From assembly GCA_027859205.1 (NCBI GenBank), contig JAQIBH010000090.1, positions 1 through 64,000 on the forward strand: DNA of 64,000 nucleotides. The letters run 5' to 3'. The translations under genes and the position numbers were made by a program. The stretch is from Bacteroidales bacterium. Lineage in GTDB: Bacteria; Bacteroidota; Bacteroidia; Bacteroidales; UBA12077. Under the pieces are notes generated by a model. That model was given only the letters and a program-made list of their open reading frames with translations. It searched no databases and had not been told where the DNA came from. Below are positions 53,756 to 63,264 of this stretch, in pieces. Positions within the stretch are counted from its first letter, which is position 1. Each line of letters opens with the position of its first letter.

Positions 53756-53763
53756 TACATTTG
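53756..53763 (+). promoter_or_regulatory. -7 box TACATTTG upstream of folP
   Basis: TACATTTG fits TAnnTTTG and lies 25 bases before folP. It is the same octamer as before the YggS-type gene and dacA. Confidence 0.42.
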
Positions 53764-53788
53764 TGTTGTAATCATTAACATCTTAAAA

Positions 53789-54673
53789 ATGCAGCCTAAA
53801 GATACATTTTTTTCAAGAAAACTGGCCATCAATTGTGGAGGAGAATTACTAGATTTAAGCTTGCCTAAAATAATGGGAATATTAAATATTACTCCTGACT
53901 CATTTTTCGATGGTGAAAGATATTCCACAAAAGAAAAAATGTTATTTCAAGTAAAAAAAATGATAAATGATGGTTGCGATATATTAGATATTGGAGCATA
54001 TTCAACTCGTCCCGGTGCAAAGAGTATATCAGTAGAAGAAGAACTAAATCGTTTGTATCCGGCCTTAGAAACTATCAGAAACGAATTCCCTGATATAATT
54101 GTTTCTGTTGATACATTTAGATTGGATGTTGCGAAAAAGCTTGTAAAAGATTTTAACGTGAATATGATAAATGATATTTCAGCAGGAGAATTTGATGACA
54201 AGATGTTTGAGACAATTGCAGAATTAAATGTACCATATATCATAATGCATATGATGGGAAGTCCAGAAAATATGCAAGATAATCCTAAATATAATAATGT
54301 AGTTAAGGAAGTAATAGATTACTTTCATGTGAAAGTTGAAAAATTGAAATTATTGGGAGTTAATGATTTAATAATTGATCCGGGATTTGGGTTTGGCAAA
54401 ACACTTGATCATAATTATCAATTGTTAAAATATTTGGACGATTTTAAAATTTTTGAATTGCCAGTTTTGGTTGGTTTATCCCGAAAATCAATGATCAATA
54501 ATTTGTTAGAAATATCTCCTGAAGAAGCTTTAAACGGAACCAGTGTTTTGAATACATTGGCAATTATTAATGGAGCAAATATCATCCGAGTTCATGACGT
54601 TAAAGAAGCGAATGAATCAATTAAGCTATACACTAAATTTATTAATGCTAAGGTTGATAATTGGCACGATTGA
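53789..54673 (+). CDS. folP: dihydropteroate synthase
   Basis: 294 residues. The pterin and phosphate signatures are IMGILNITPDSFFDGERY, ILDIGAYSTRPGAKSISVE, NDISAGEFD and LVGLSRKSMI. It joins 6-hydroxymethyl-dihydropterin pyrophosphate with p-aminobenzoate. It is followed by dacA after 84 bases, a common order in Bacteroidota. Confidence 0.95.
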   Translation: MQPKDTFFSRKLAINCGGELLDLSLPKIMGILNITPDSFFDGERYSTKEKMLFQVKKMINDGCDILDIGAYSTRPGAKSISVEEELNRLYPALETIRNEFPDIIVSVDTFRLDVAKKLVKDFNVNMINDISAGEFDDKMFETIAELNVPYIIMHMMGSPENMQDNPKYNNVVKEVIDYFHVKVEKLKLLGVNDLIIDPGFGFGKTLDHNYQLLKYLDDFKIFELPVLVGLSRKSMINNLLEISPEEALNGTSVLNTLAIINGANIIRVHDVKEANESIKLYTKFINAKVDNWHD

Positions 54674-54685
54674 TATTAATTTTAT

Positions 54686-54693
54686 TACATTTG
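54686..54693 (+). promoter_or_regulatory. -7 box TACATTTG upstream of dacA
   Basis: TACATTTG lies 64 bases before dacA with TTG 22 bases upstream, so a separate dacA promoter is plausible. Confidence 0.42.
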
Positions 54694-54713
54694 TTAATAA
54701 TGAGTACTTAATA

Positions 54714-54729
54714 TGCCTGTCTGCAGGCA
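54714..54729. repeat. palindrome TGCCTG-TC-TGCAGGCA in the dacA leader
   Basis: TGCCT and AGGCA arms flank a core with CTGCAG. It resembles the TGCCTGC(C)TGCAGGCA-type interspersed palindromes of Bacteroidota. It would lie in the 5' leader of a transcript from the box at 54686 and might fold into a hairpin. Confidence 0.6.
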
Positions 54730-54757
54730 GAGTGCACTACATTTAGAAATTAGATAA

Positions 54758-55543
54758 ATGATTACAGCTTTTATAACAATCAGATTTTTGGATATACTGG
54801 ATATCCTTCTTGTTGCTTTTTTATTGTATCAAATTTACAACCTTATTCGAGGAACTACAGCCATAAATATTTTTATAGGAATTTTCACTTTATATTTATT
54901 GTGGCTTGTTGTGAAAGCTTTGAATATGAATTTGTTGAGTAGTATTTTAGGACAGGTTATTGGAGTTGGAGTAATTGCCTTAATTATTGTATTTCAACAA
55001 GAAGTAAGGAGATTTCTATTGATAATGAGTACTCGATATATAACAAATAGAAAGTTCTACTTAGAGAAATTATTCTCGTTTGGTGATAAAAAGGTAGTTG
55101 AAGTAAAAATTGATTCTTTAGTAAGTGCATGCTCAAATATGTCGGCATTTAAAACCGGTGCATTGATTGCAGTAAGCAAAAGATCTGATTTAATGAGTTT
55201 TATTCGTACTGGAGATATTATTAATGCAGATACTTCAAACAGACTTTTGGAAAGTATTTTCTTTAAGAATAGCCCTTTGCACGATGGTGCTGTAATAGTA
55301 ATAAAGGATAAAATTGCAGCAGCACGTTGTGTGTTACCAGTAACAGATAGAATTGATTTACCTCCTCAATTTGGAATGCGTCATAGAGCTGCTCTTGGTA
55401 TAACAGAAAAAACAGACGCCGTTGTTATTCTGGTTTCTGAAGAAACCGGTGCAATTTCTTTTGCCAAAGAGGAAAATATTGAAACGAATATTGGTCCAAA
55501 TCGATTACGGCAAATTCTTGAAAAAGAGTTTTATGTAGACTAA
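54758..55543 (+). CDS. dacA: diadenylate cyclase (CdaA type)
   Basis: 261 residues. Three membrane helices at about 2-80 (IRFLDILDILLVAFLLYQIY, INIFIGIFTLYLLWLVV, LGQVIGVGVIALIIVFQ) precede the DisA_N cyclase domain with catalytic SPLHDGAVIV and RHRAALGI. It makes c-di-AMP from ATP. It lies between folP and an MscS-type channel, which fits c-di-AMP's link to osmotic control. Confidence 0.95.
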   Translation: MITAFITIRFLDILDILLVAFLLYQIYNLIRGTTAINIFIGIFTLYLLWLVVKALNMNLLSSILGQVIGVGVIALIIVFQQEVRRFLLIMSTRYITNRKFYLEKLFSFGDKKVVEVKIDSLVSACSNMSAFKTGALIAVSKRSDLMSFIRTGDIINADTSNRLLESIFFKNSPLHDGAVIVIKDKIAAARCVLPVTDRIDLPPQFGMRHRAALGITEKTDAVVILVSEETGAISFAKEENIETNIGPNRLRQILEKEFYVD

Positions 55544-55563
55544 ATAAATTAATAATTGTAGGT

Positions 55564-56403
55564 ATGAATATCAAAGAAATCCTGAATTATACCTTTATTC
55601 AAACAGATCATCTTCACTTAACAGTTTATAATCTGTTAACAGCTGCATTTATTATTATAATAACAGAAATAATTATTTGGACTATTCATCGTATTTTTAA
55701 GAAAAAGATATACCCCAAACCGAATATTGATATTAGTAAAAGCCATACGATTTATCGATTGTTGAAATATTTTCTTTGGATTGCTGCTATCCTTTTTGTT
55801 TTGCAAACAATTGGTGTCAAAGTAACATTCCTATTAGCAGGATCGGCTGCATTACTAGTTGGGTTAGGATTAGGTTTGCAGGAAATATTCAGAGATATTG
55901 TATCGGGCCTAATTTTACTTTTCGAACGAAATATGAAAATAAATGATGTGGTTGAGGTAGAAAATGAAATAGGAAAAGTAAAAGAGGTTGGTTTTCGAAC
56001 AACTAAGATTGAGACTCGGGATAACATTATTCATATAATTCCTAATTCTAAATTTATTACTCAAGAAGTTATTAACTGGAGTCACATTGAAAAACTAACT
56101 CGTTTTTCGGTAGATATTGGAGTAGCGTATGGTTCAAATGTGAGATTAGTTGAAAAAGTACTACAGGACTGTGCAATTAATCATAAAAAAGTAGCAAAAA
56201 AACCCGAACCTTTTGTTCGTTTTAATGATTTTGGTGAATCAGCATTAGCATTTCAGATTTTCTTTTGGACAGATGAATCGTTTTATGTAGAAAATATAAA
56301 AAGTGATTTAAGGTTTGAAATTGATAAGAAATTCAAGGAAAATAATATTAAAATTCCATTTCCTCAAAGGGATGTACACATTATAACCGATAAGGAGAGC
56401 TAG
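55564..56403 (+). CDS. MscS-type mechanosensitive channel
   Basis: 279 residues with membrane segments at about 22-43, 65-85 and the pore helix GSAALLVGLGLGLQEIFRDIVSGLILLFE (split here: GLGLGLQEIFRDIVS and GLILLFER). A cytoplasmic vestibule domain follows. It releases solutes on membrane stretch. It lies 20 bases after dacA in the same direction and overlaps plsY's convergent end by four bases. Confidence 0.92.
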   Translation: MNIKEILNYTFIQTDHLHLTVYNLLTAAFIIIITEIIIWTIHRIFKKKIYPKPNIDISKSHTIYRLLKYFLWIAAILFVLQTIGVKVTFLLAGSAALLVGLGLGLQEIFRDIVSGLILLFERNMKINDVVEVENEIGKVKEVGFRTTKIETRDNIIHIIPNSKFITQEVINWSHIEKLTRFSVDIGVAYGSNVRLVEKVLQDCAINHKKVAKKPEPFVRFNDFGESALAFQIFFWTDESFYVENIKSDLRFEIDKKFKENNIKIPFPQRDVHIITDKES

Positions 56404-57062
56404 ATTACTTCCTTTACTTGTTTGTTTTTCTTTTTAAGCTTTGGCAGATTGGCTTTTTTCTCTTCTTTGCGAACCAACCTTTCAATATTTTTTTGATGAG
56501 TGAATAACATCAACACAGCCATAATTAAAGAAAATATAACTAATGTAGGTGTAGTTTCCTTGAAAATTACAATGATTAATACCGGAAATGAAAATCCGGA
56601 AATCATTGAACTTAAAGAAACATATCTTGTGAGAATTAATGTTATAAAGAAAACTCCAGCCATTATTAACGAAGGGTAGAAACTAATTGCACATATTACA
56701 CCAAATAAAGTAGCAACACCTTTTCCTCCTTTAAATCCAACATAAACAGGAAAAATATGACCTAACATAGCCGCAATTCCTAATAGCAATTGAATATTAA
56801 TAAAATCACCACTGTGTGGAATGTAATATTTTGTAAAATAAATAAGGTTTACTGCTAAGAATCCTTTTAATATATCAACTACAAAAACAACCATTCCTGC
56901 TTTTATACCTAAAACCCTAAAAGTATTTGTTGCACCTGCATTTCCGCTTCCATATTCTCTTATATCAATATTGAAAAAAGCTCGGCTAATCCAAACAGAT
57001 GTTGGAATTGATCCTATCAGGTAAGCAACAATTGTAATAATAATGTTTACTACAACATGCAT
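56400..57062 (-). CDS. plsY: acyl-phosphate:glycerol-3-phosphate acyltransferase
   Basis: 220 residues with five membrane helices and the three PlsY motifs: GSIPTSVWISR, GSGNAGATNTFRVLG and GFKGGKGVATLFG. It makes lysophosphatidic acid from acyl phosphate. The C-terminus has a charged tail (LVRKEEKKANLPKLKKKNKQ). It is convergent with the MscS-type gene. Confidence 0.95.
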   Translation of the reverse strand: MHVVVNIIITIVAYLIGSIPTSVWISRAFFNIDIREYGSGNAGATNTFRVLGIKAGMVVFVVDILKGFLAVNLIYFTKYYIPHSGDFINIQLLLGIAAMLGHIFPVYVGFKGGKGVATLFGVICAISFYPSLIMAGVFFITLILTRYVSLSSMISGFSFPVLIIVIFKETTPTLVIFSLIMAVLMLFTHQKNIERLVRKEEKKANLPKLKKKNKQVKEVI

Positions 57063-57152
57063 ATATCTAAATTTTTAAAGACACGCTAAATAACAAATTA
57101 TTTATTAAGCATCAAAGTTTATGAACGTGTGTCAATTTTGAATAAAATTAAA

Positions 57153-57186
57153 AACCTTCTTTAGTTTTTAAAATAAAGAAGGTTAG
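57153..57186 (-). terminator. terminator after pckA
   Basis: AACCTTCTTTA and TAAAGAAGGTT form an 11-bp stem around a T/A-rich loop between pckA and plsY. It ends the minus-strand pckA transcript. Confidence 0.75.
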
Positions 57187-57242
57187 AGTTTATTATTTTT
57201 ATATAAAAAAATCCGTATTTATAATTATTTTAAATAATTTGA

Positions 57243-58904
57243 TTATTTTCCTGGGCACTGATTTCTTACATTTTCATCAATGTTTTTTTCTCCATAAGCT
57301 TTATCAAAGGCATCACTGAATTTATTAGCTAATCTAGTTGCAGATAAATCAAAATCTTCTTTTTCAATCCACATATTTACTGGATTTAATATTTTATTTG
57401 GAATTCCAGGACATGTTTTCGGTATGTTTAAATGAAACAAGTCATCGTAAATATATTCAACATTTTCCAGTTCGCCGCTTAAAGCTGCATTTACCATTGC
57501 TCTTGTAAGTTTAAGATCGATTCTTTTACCAACTCCATAAATACCACCAAACCAACCAGTATTTACAAGATAAACTTTTGTATCGAATTGCTTCATTTTT
57601 TCACCTAACATTGATGAATAAAATTCTGGATTTAAAGGCATGAATGGTTGTCCGAAAAAACGAGAGAAGGTAGCTTGAGGTTCAGTAATACCTGTTTCTG
57701 TTCCCGCAAGTTTACTTGTGTAACCCATTAAAAACCAAAGTTTGGCTTGATCAGGATTCAATTTTGAAATTGGGGGTAATACGCCAGAAGCATCAGCTGT
57801 TAAAAACAATATTGTAGATGGATGACCAGAGATAGAAGATTCTTTAATATTTTTAAGAAATTTTAAAGGGTATGAAGCCCTCGAGTTTTCTGTAATTCTA
57901 TTGTCACTGAAATCAAATTCACCGTTTGGATAAACCATTGCATTTTCAATAATAGCTCCATGATTTAACGGATCATCTTTATGCAGAATGGCATCATAAA
58001 TTTCAGGTTCTTTATCTGGGTTTATATCAATCATTTTAGCATAACATCCGTTTTCAAAGTTAGCTATACCATCCGCGCTCCAACCGTGTTCGTCATCACC
58101 TATCAGCAACCTGTCGGGAGCAGCAGAGAGCGTCGTTTTTCCCGTTCCGGATAAACCAAGTAATAAAGCAGAATTTCCGTCCTTATCTTCATTTGCTGAA
58201 CAATGTAAAGGTAATACTCCTCCAAACGGAAGATAATAATTCATCACAGTAAACATCAGTTTTTTAACACTTCCCAAATAAGCGGAACCAACTATAACAC
58301 CCAACCTTCGATCTAAATCCATTATTACGGCAATATCGGAAGTATCTCCGTTTGGTAATATTCTTAATAAGCTTTTGTATTTTATGCTGTTAAGTTTATC
58401 AAAAGGAACTGTTAGTAATTGAAACCCACGTTCTACAAATACACTTTTTTTAATATCGTTAGGAACAGGCCTAAACATATTATCAGTAAATAATGCTGTT
58501 AATGCTTGACTAGTTATGGTCCTTACTGGTAATGCGTATTTCGAATCAGCACCAATTACTCTATCTGTAATATATATATTATCTTTTTTAACCAGAAGAT
58601 CTAAGGCATCTGAAAATATCATATTAAAAATATCTTCTTTAATAGGTATATTATTAGGAGATGTCCAATCTATATTTTTTTCACTTGAAGCTCTTTTAAC
58701 AATATATGTGTCTTTTGGTCTACGACCTGTTGATTCGGGTTCTGCCCATGTTGCTAATGCTCCTTGTTTCGAAGGCATTGCTTCTTTATTGTCTAAAACA
58801 TGCTTTATTAATTTTTTTCTTTCAAGATTAACAAGCACATTATTGTGTCCTTCGATAATGTCAATGATTGATTTGTTAAAGGAAGATTCAAGATTCTTGT
58901 CCAT
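57243..58904 (-). CDS. pckA: ATP-dependent phosphoenolpyruvate carboxykinase
   Basis: 553 residues. Kinase loop GLSGTGKTTLSAAPDR (about 228-243), metal/PEP region LLIGDDEHGWS, and NFENGCYAKMIDI. It converts oxaloacetate and ATP to PEP. It uses the ATP form rather than the GTP form. It lies beside ppdK in the same orientation, so PEP supply from pyruvate and oxaloacetate is grouped. Confidence 0.96.
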   Translation of the reverse strand: MDKNLESSFNKSIIDIIEGHNNVLVNLERKKLIKHVLDNKEAMPSKQGALATWAEPESTGRRPKDTYIVKRASSEKNIDWTSPNNIPIKEDIFNMIFSDALDLLVKKDNIYITDRVIGADSKYALPVRTITSQALTALFTDNMFRPVPNDIKKSVFVERGFQLLTVPFDKLNSIKYKSLLRILPNGDTSDIAVIMDLDRRLGVIVGSAYLGSVKKLMFTVMNYYLPFGGVLPLHCSANEDKDGNSALLLGLSGTGKTTLSAAPDRLLIGDDEHGWSADGIANFENGCYAKMIDINPDKEPEIYDAILHKDDPLNHGAIIENAMVYPNGEFDFSDNRITENSRASYPLKFLKNIKESSISGHPSTILFLTADASGVLPPISKLNPDQAKLWFLMGYTSKLAGTETGITEPQATFSRFFGQPFMPLNPEFYSSMLGEKMKQFDTKVYLVNTGWFGGIYGVGKRIDLKLTRAMVNAALSGELENVEYIYDDLFHLNIPKTCPGIPNKILNPVNMWIEKEDFDLSATRLANKFSDAFDKAYGEKNIDENVRNQCPGK

Positions 58905-58938
58905 AATTCAGTAAAATATCTACATTTAAAGTAAACCC

Positions 58939-58946
58939 CAAATTTA
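58939..58946 (-). promoter_or_regulatory. -7 box TAAATTTG upstream of pckA
   Basis: On the minus strand TAAATTTG lies 35 bases before the pckA start and fits TAnnTTTG. Confidence 0.38.
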
Positions 58947-59003
58947 TAAAAAATATTCACAATTAAAGTATACCTTTTGTCTTATAATTGCCTTAAATAC
59001 ATA

Positions 59004-59035
59004 AAAAAAGCCATCATTATTGATGGCTTTTTTTA
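59004..59035 (-). terminator. terminator after ppdK
   Basis: AAAAAAGCCATCA and TGATGGCTTTTTT form a long perfect stem around TTAT; it closes ppdK on the minus strand. Confidence 0.9.
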
Positions 59036-59048
59036 TAAAATAATTATT

Positions 59049-61766
59049 TTATCTTAAAGCAGCTTGTGCTGCAGCTAATCTGGCAATTGGTACTCTAAAT
59101 GGAGAACAAGATACATAATCCATTCCGGTTCTGTGACAAAATTCAACTGAAGTTGGTTCACCACCGTGTTCACCACAAATTCCTACTTTTAATTCTGGTT
59201 TTACTGATCTGCCTTTTTGAGTTGCCATTTCAACTAATTGACCAACACCTGTTTGATCTAATTGTTGGAATGGATCATTCTTTAAGATACCTTTATTAAT
59301 ATATATTGGTAAGAACTTACCAGCATCATCACGTGAGTATCCGAAAGTCATCTGAGTTAGGTCGTTAGTTCCGAATGAAAAGAATTCTGCATGTTTAGCA
59401 ATTTCGTTTGCAGTAAGTGCAGCACGTGGAATTTCAATCATAGTGCCAACCATAAAATCAACCTTAACGCCTTTTTCTTCTTGAACTTCAGCAGCTACAC
59501 GACGAATAATTTCTTCCTGCATTAGATATTCTTCAACAGTTCCAATAAGAGGAACCATAATTTCTGGCTTTGGATTAAGACCTTTAGCTTTTAAATCACA
59601 AGTAGCTTCTATAATAGCACGTGCTTGCATTTCTGTAATCTCAGGATAAGTATTTCCTAAACGACAACCACGATGACCAAGCATTGGGTTAAATTCGTGA
59701 AGCGAATCAACCTTAGCTTTAACCACCTCAATGGAAATGCCTAATTTTGCAGCCATTTCAGCTTGAGATGTTGTATCGTTTGGAGTAAACTCGTGTAATG
59801 GCGGATCCAGTAATCGAATAGTAACACCAAATCCGTCCATAGCTTCTAAAATTCCTGTGAAATCTTCTCGTTGAATAGGTAATAATTTAGCAAGTGCATT
59901 CTTGCGACCTTCAAGATTTTCGGCAAGAATCATTTCACGGATAGCCCAAATACGTTCACCTTCGAAGAACATGTGTTCTGTACGACATAGACCAATTCCT
60001 TTAGCACCAAATTCACGCGCGGTTTTCGCGTCTGAGGGAGAATCAGCATTTGTTCTTACATACATCTTGGTATTTTTCTCAGCAAGATCCATCATTTTAC
60101 CAAAATCGCCATCTAACGTTGGAGTGATCGTAGCAACCTTACCTTCATAAACAACACCTGTAGAACCATCAAGAGAGATATAATCACCTTTTTTAAAAGC
60201 TATTCCATTAATTGTTAAAGATGTGTTTGAAACAGTAATTCCAGCGGCAGAAGAGATACAACATTTACCCATTCCGCGAGCAACAACCGCTGCGTGAGAA
60301 GTCATACCTCCCCGCTCAGTAAGAATACCTGCAGCAGCATACATTCCTTTTAAATCTTCAGGAGAAGTCTCGCGACGTACAAGAATTACTTTTTCACCTT
60401 TTTCAGCTTCAATTTCAGCGTCATCAGCAGAGAAAACAATTATACCTGTTGCAGCTCCTGGAGAAGCAGGAAGACCTTTAGAAAGTACTTTTGCATTTGC
60501 TATAGCTGAAGCTTCAAATACAGGATGAAGAAGTTCGTCTAATTTGTTTGGCTCTTGACGCAAAATAGCAGTTTTTTCGTCGATCAAACCTTGTTTTAAC
60601 ATGTCTACTGCCATTTTAACCATTGCTGCACCAGTTCGTTTACCATTACGAGTTTGTAACATCCAAAGTTTACCATCTTGAATAGTAAACTCCATATCTT
60701 GCATATCACTATAATGATCTTCTAGTTTCTGTTGAACATTATTAAGTTCATTATAAATTGTAGGCATTGATTCTTCTAATGAAGCGAAATCTTTCACACG
60801 AACTTCTTCTGAAGTACCATTTCTTTCAGCCCAACGTAGAGAACCAATTTTAGTTATTTCTAAAGGAGTACGAACACCAGAAACAACATCTTCACCTTGA
60901 GCATTGATTAAGTACTCTCCGTTAAATTGATCTTCGCCAGTAGCAGCATCACGAGAGAAAGCAACTCCTGTTCCAGAATTATCCCCCATATTACCATATA
61001 CCATAGCTTGTACGTTTACAGCGGTTCCCCACTCATCTGGAATTTGCTCCATACGACGGTAAAGGATTGCTCTTTCAGTATTCCAGGAATCGAATACGGC
61101 ACAAACAGAACCCCATAATTGATCCCATGGATTTGTTGGGAAATCTTCACCGGCTTTGGCTTTAACAACAGCTTTAAAGTCTTCTACTACAGCTTTTAAA
61201 TCTTCTACTGTCATTTCAGTATCAGTGGAGTAATTATTATCTTTTTTTACTTTATCAAGAACTTGTTCGAAAGGACAGTGTTCACCATTTTCAGCTTCAA
61301 CACCCATAACAACGTCGCCATACATTTGAATGAAACGACGATATGAATCGTAAGCAAATTTTTCGTTTCCAGATTTCTCAGCAATAACTTTTACGGTTTC
61401 ATCATTCATACCTAAGTTAAGAACAGTATTCATCATACCTGGCATAGAAGCTCGAGCACCAGAACGTACAGATACTAAAAGAGGGAATTCTTCGCCCTTT
61501 GCGCCAAATTTAGCATTCATTGTTTTTTCTGTGGTAGCAATACCTACTTCTACCTCAGCTTTCATTAATTCAACAACAGCATCTTTTCCTTTTTGATTAT
61601 ATTCTGTACATACTTCAGTAGTAATTGTAAATCCTGCTGGAACAGGCACTCCAATAAGGTTCATCTCAGCAAGATTAGCTCCTTTTCCTCCTAAAAGGTT
61701 TTTCATTGAAGCGTTTCCTTCTGCTTTTTTATCTCCAAAAGTATAAACTCTTTTTAAGTTCGACAT
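59049..61766 (-). CDS. ppdK: pyruvate phosphate dikinase
   Basis: 905 residues. The N-terminal ATP-grasp domain starts with LGGKGANLAEMNLIGVPVPAGFTI in parts. The phospho-His domain holds GGMTSHAAVVARGMGK (about 455), and the C-terminal PEP domain carries the catalytic Cys in VGICGEHGGEP (about 860). It interconverts pyruvate, ATP and phosphate with PEP, AMP and pyrophosphate. It is reversible, so it can serve glycolysis as well as PEP synthesis. Confidence 0.96.
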   Translation of the reverse strand: MSNLKRVYTFGDKKAEGNASMKNLLGGKGANLAEMNLIGVPVPAGFTITTEVCTEYNQKGKDAVVELMKAEVEVGIATTEKTMNAKFGAKGEEFPLLVSVRSGARASMPGMMNTVLNLGMNDETVKVIAEKSGNEKFAYDSYRRFIQMYGDVVMGVEAENGEHCPFEQVLDKVKKDNNYSTDTEMTVEDLKAVVEDFKAVVKAKAGEDFPTNPWDQLWGSVCAVFDSWNTERAILYRRMEQIPDEWGTAVNVQAMVYGNMGDNSGTGVAFSRDAATGEDQFNGEYLINAQGEDVVSGVRTPLEITKIGSLRWAERNGTSEEVRVKDFASLEESMPTIYNELNNVQQKLEDHYSDMQDMEFTIQDGKLWMLQTRNGKRTGAAMVKMAVDMLKQGLIDEKTAILRQEPNKLDELLHPVFEASAIANAKVLSKGLPASPGAATGIIVFSADDAEIEAEKGEKVILVRRETSPEDLKGMYAAAGILTERGGMTSHAAVVARGMGKCCISSAAGITVSNTSLTINGIAFKKGDYISLDGSTGVVYEGKVATITPTLDGDFGKMMDLAEKNTKMYVRTNADSPSDAKTAREFGAKGIGLCRTEHMFFEGERIWAIREMILAENLEGRKNALAKLLPIQREDFTGILEAMDGFGVTIRLLDPPLHEFTPNDTTSQAEMAAKLGISIEVVKAKVDSLHEFNPMLGHRGCRLGNTYPEITEMQARAIIEATCDLKAKGLNPKPEIMVPLIGTVEEYLMQEEIIRRVAAEVQEEKGVKVDFMVGTMIEIPRAALTANEIAKHAEFFSFGTNDLTQMTFGYSRDDAGKFLPIYINKGILKNDPFQQLDQTGVGQLVEMATQKGRSVKPELKVGICGEHGGEPTSVEFCHRTGMDYVSCSPFRVPIARLAAAQAALR

Positions 61767-62077
61767 TTTCTATATGTTTAAGATTTATAAATAATTGACT
61801 ATGATTGCTTTAACAAAAATGTTAGATGAATACAAAGATATTTAAAAAATTACAAATTCTGAACCTGTTATCAATTATTTTAATAATTATGTTTTGTAAT
61901 TTATAAATCTAAAAATTGGATAATTAAATTGTCATATTATATTAACCTTTTTGGAAGCATAAAGGAAGAAAAATAGTTCAAGAGCGAATGTTCAACGTTA
62001 AGTGTTGCCTCTATTGTTAAAATTATTTTATTTGAGCAAATAATTATTCATTTTTAATTACTAATTGTTAATTGAAT
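61767..62077. other. intergenic region before ppdK with a -7 box
   Basis: 311 bases without a gene. TATCTTTG on the minus strand at 61833-61840, 67 bases before ppdK, fits TAnnTTTG. The end near 62040-62075 is a low-complexity TAATTATTAATT-type stretch. No structured RNA is seen. Confidence 0.4.
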
Positions 62078-62977
62078 TTATGATCTGGGATGGAATTGAA
62101 TTATTGCATCACGTAAATATTCACGATCGAGGTGTGTGTAAATTTCTGTAGTTATTATTGATTCATGACCAAGCATTTCTTGAACTGCACGTAAATCTGC
62201 ACCTCCATCAATTAAATGTGAAGCAAAAGAATGCCGAAAGGTATGAGGACTTATGTTTTTATGAATTTCTGCCTGCACGGCAAGGTTTTTAACAATTGTA
62301 AAAATCATTACCCGCGATAATTGTTTGCCTCTGCGATTTAAGAAAACAATATTTTGACTTTCCTTATCAATATTCGGCAATAAATTTCTATCCTCAAAAT
62401 AGTACCGGATTTCTTTCATTGCTTTTTGACTTATTGGTACAAGACGTTCCTTATCTCCTTTACCTACAACGCGAATAAAGCCATCGTTAAAGTAAATATT
62501 TGAGATTTTAAGATTTATTAATTCAGAAACTCGAAGACCACAACTGTAAAGTGTTTCAATAATTGCTTTGTTTCGTTGTCCTTCGGCTTGACTTAAATCT
62601 ATTGCTGCTATAATCATATCAACCTCTGCAATAGAAAGAAATTCTGGAAGCTTACGTCCAATACGTGGCGATTCCAATAAACTACTGGGATTAGTTTCTA
62701 TTTTATCCTCAAGAATTAGAAATTTAAAGAAAGCCTTTAATCCTGATATTATTCTTGCTTGTGATCTTGCATTTAAACCAAACTCGTTTATCCACTCAAT
62801 AAAATCTTTTAAATTTTCAAATTTAATATTGATGGGGGAAATTTGAATATCTTTTATTTCAAGAAAAGTAACTAGTTTACGAATATCGGTTTCGTATGCT
62901 GTTATGGAATTGTTTGATAAAGACTTTTCGAGCTTTAAAAAATTTCTAAATTGAATTATGCTATCTTCCCAGTCCAT
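62078..62977 (-). CDS. xerD: tyrosine recombinase XerC/XerD family
   Basis: 299 residues. The N-terminal SAM-like domain lies at about 1-95, and the catalytic domain carries the Arg in YSCGLRVSELINLK, HTFRHSFASHLIDGG, and LGHESIITTEIYTHL with the His and Tyr nucleophile. It resolves chromosome dimers at dif together with FtsK. Length and setting between core genes support a housekeeping recombinase; XerC versus XerD is not settled by eye. Confidence 0.9.
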   Translation of the reverse strand: MDWEDSIIQFRNFLKLEKSLSNNSITAYETDIRKLVTFLEIKDIQISPINIKFENLKDFIEWINEFGLNARSQARIISGLKAFFKFLILEDKIETNPSSLLESPRIGRKLPEFLSIAEVDMIIAAIDLSQAEGQRNKAIIETLYSCGLRVSELINLKISNIYFNDGFIRVVGKGDKERLVPISQKAMKEIRYYFEDRNLLPNIDKESQNIVFLNRRGKQLSRVMIFTIVKNLAVQAEIHKNISPHTFRHSFASHLIDGGADLRAVQEMLGHESIITTEIYTHLDREYLRDAIIQFHPRS

Positions 62978-62989
62978 TAAGTTTATGTT

Positions 62990-63180
62990 AATTAGAGATT
63001 CTTAGAAAACACCAAATTACTCACGATCATTTTTATTTTTAATGAAGTTCGTGAGCTTCGCAAAGTTCTGCGTTACTCTCAACTTAAAAACAACCGTTTA
63101 CAAAAGTAAACTCCTTGATTTTCAAGACTTCGAAAGTCTTGTCTTTGACGCTTTCTAAAAACCTCTTTTAAAATAGTAGT
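62990..63180. other. intergenic stretch with several hairpins
   Basis: GTTTACAAAAGTAAAC (63096-63111) and CAAGACTTCGAAAGTCTTG (63123-63141) are exact inverted repeats. TCACGA (63021-63026) and TCGTGA (63049-63054) form another pair. The mix looks like an interspersed repeat element or a small structured RNA. No ORF. Confidence 0.45.
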
Positions 63181-63234
63181 TTTATTTAAAGCCAAATTAT
63201 TGAGCTGTCATCTTTCAAAGTTAATGTTTATGCT

Positions 63235-63242
63235 TAAATTTG
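63235..63242 (+). promoter_or_regulatory. -7 box TAAATTTG upstream of aroQ
   Basis: TAAATTTG fits TAnnTTTG and lies 22 bases before the aroQ start. Confidence 0.4.
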
Positions 63243-63264
63243 TGTTAGATTTAAATGAGAAAAT

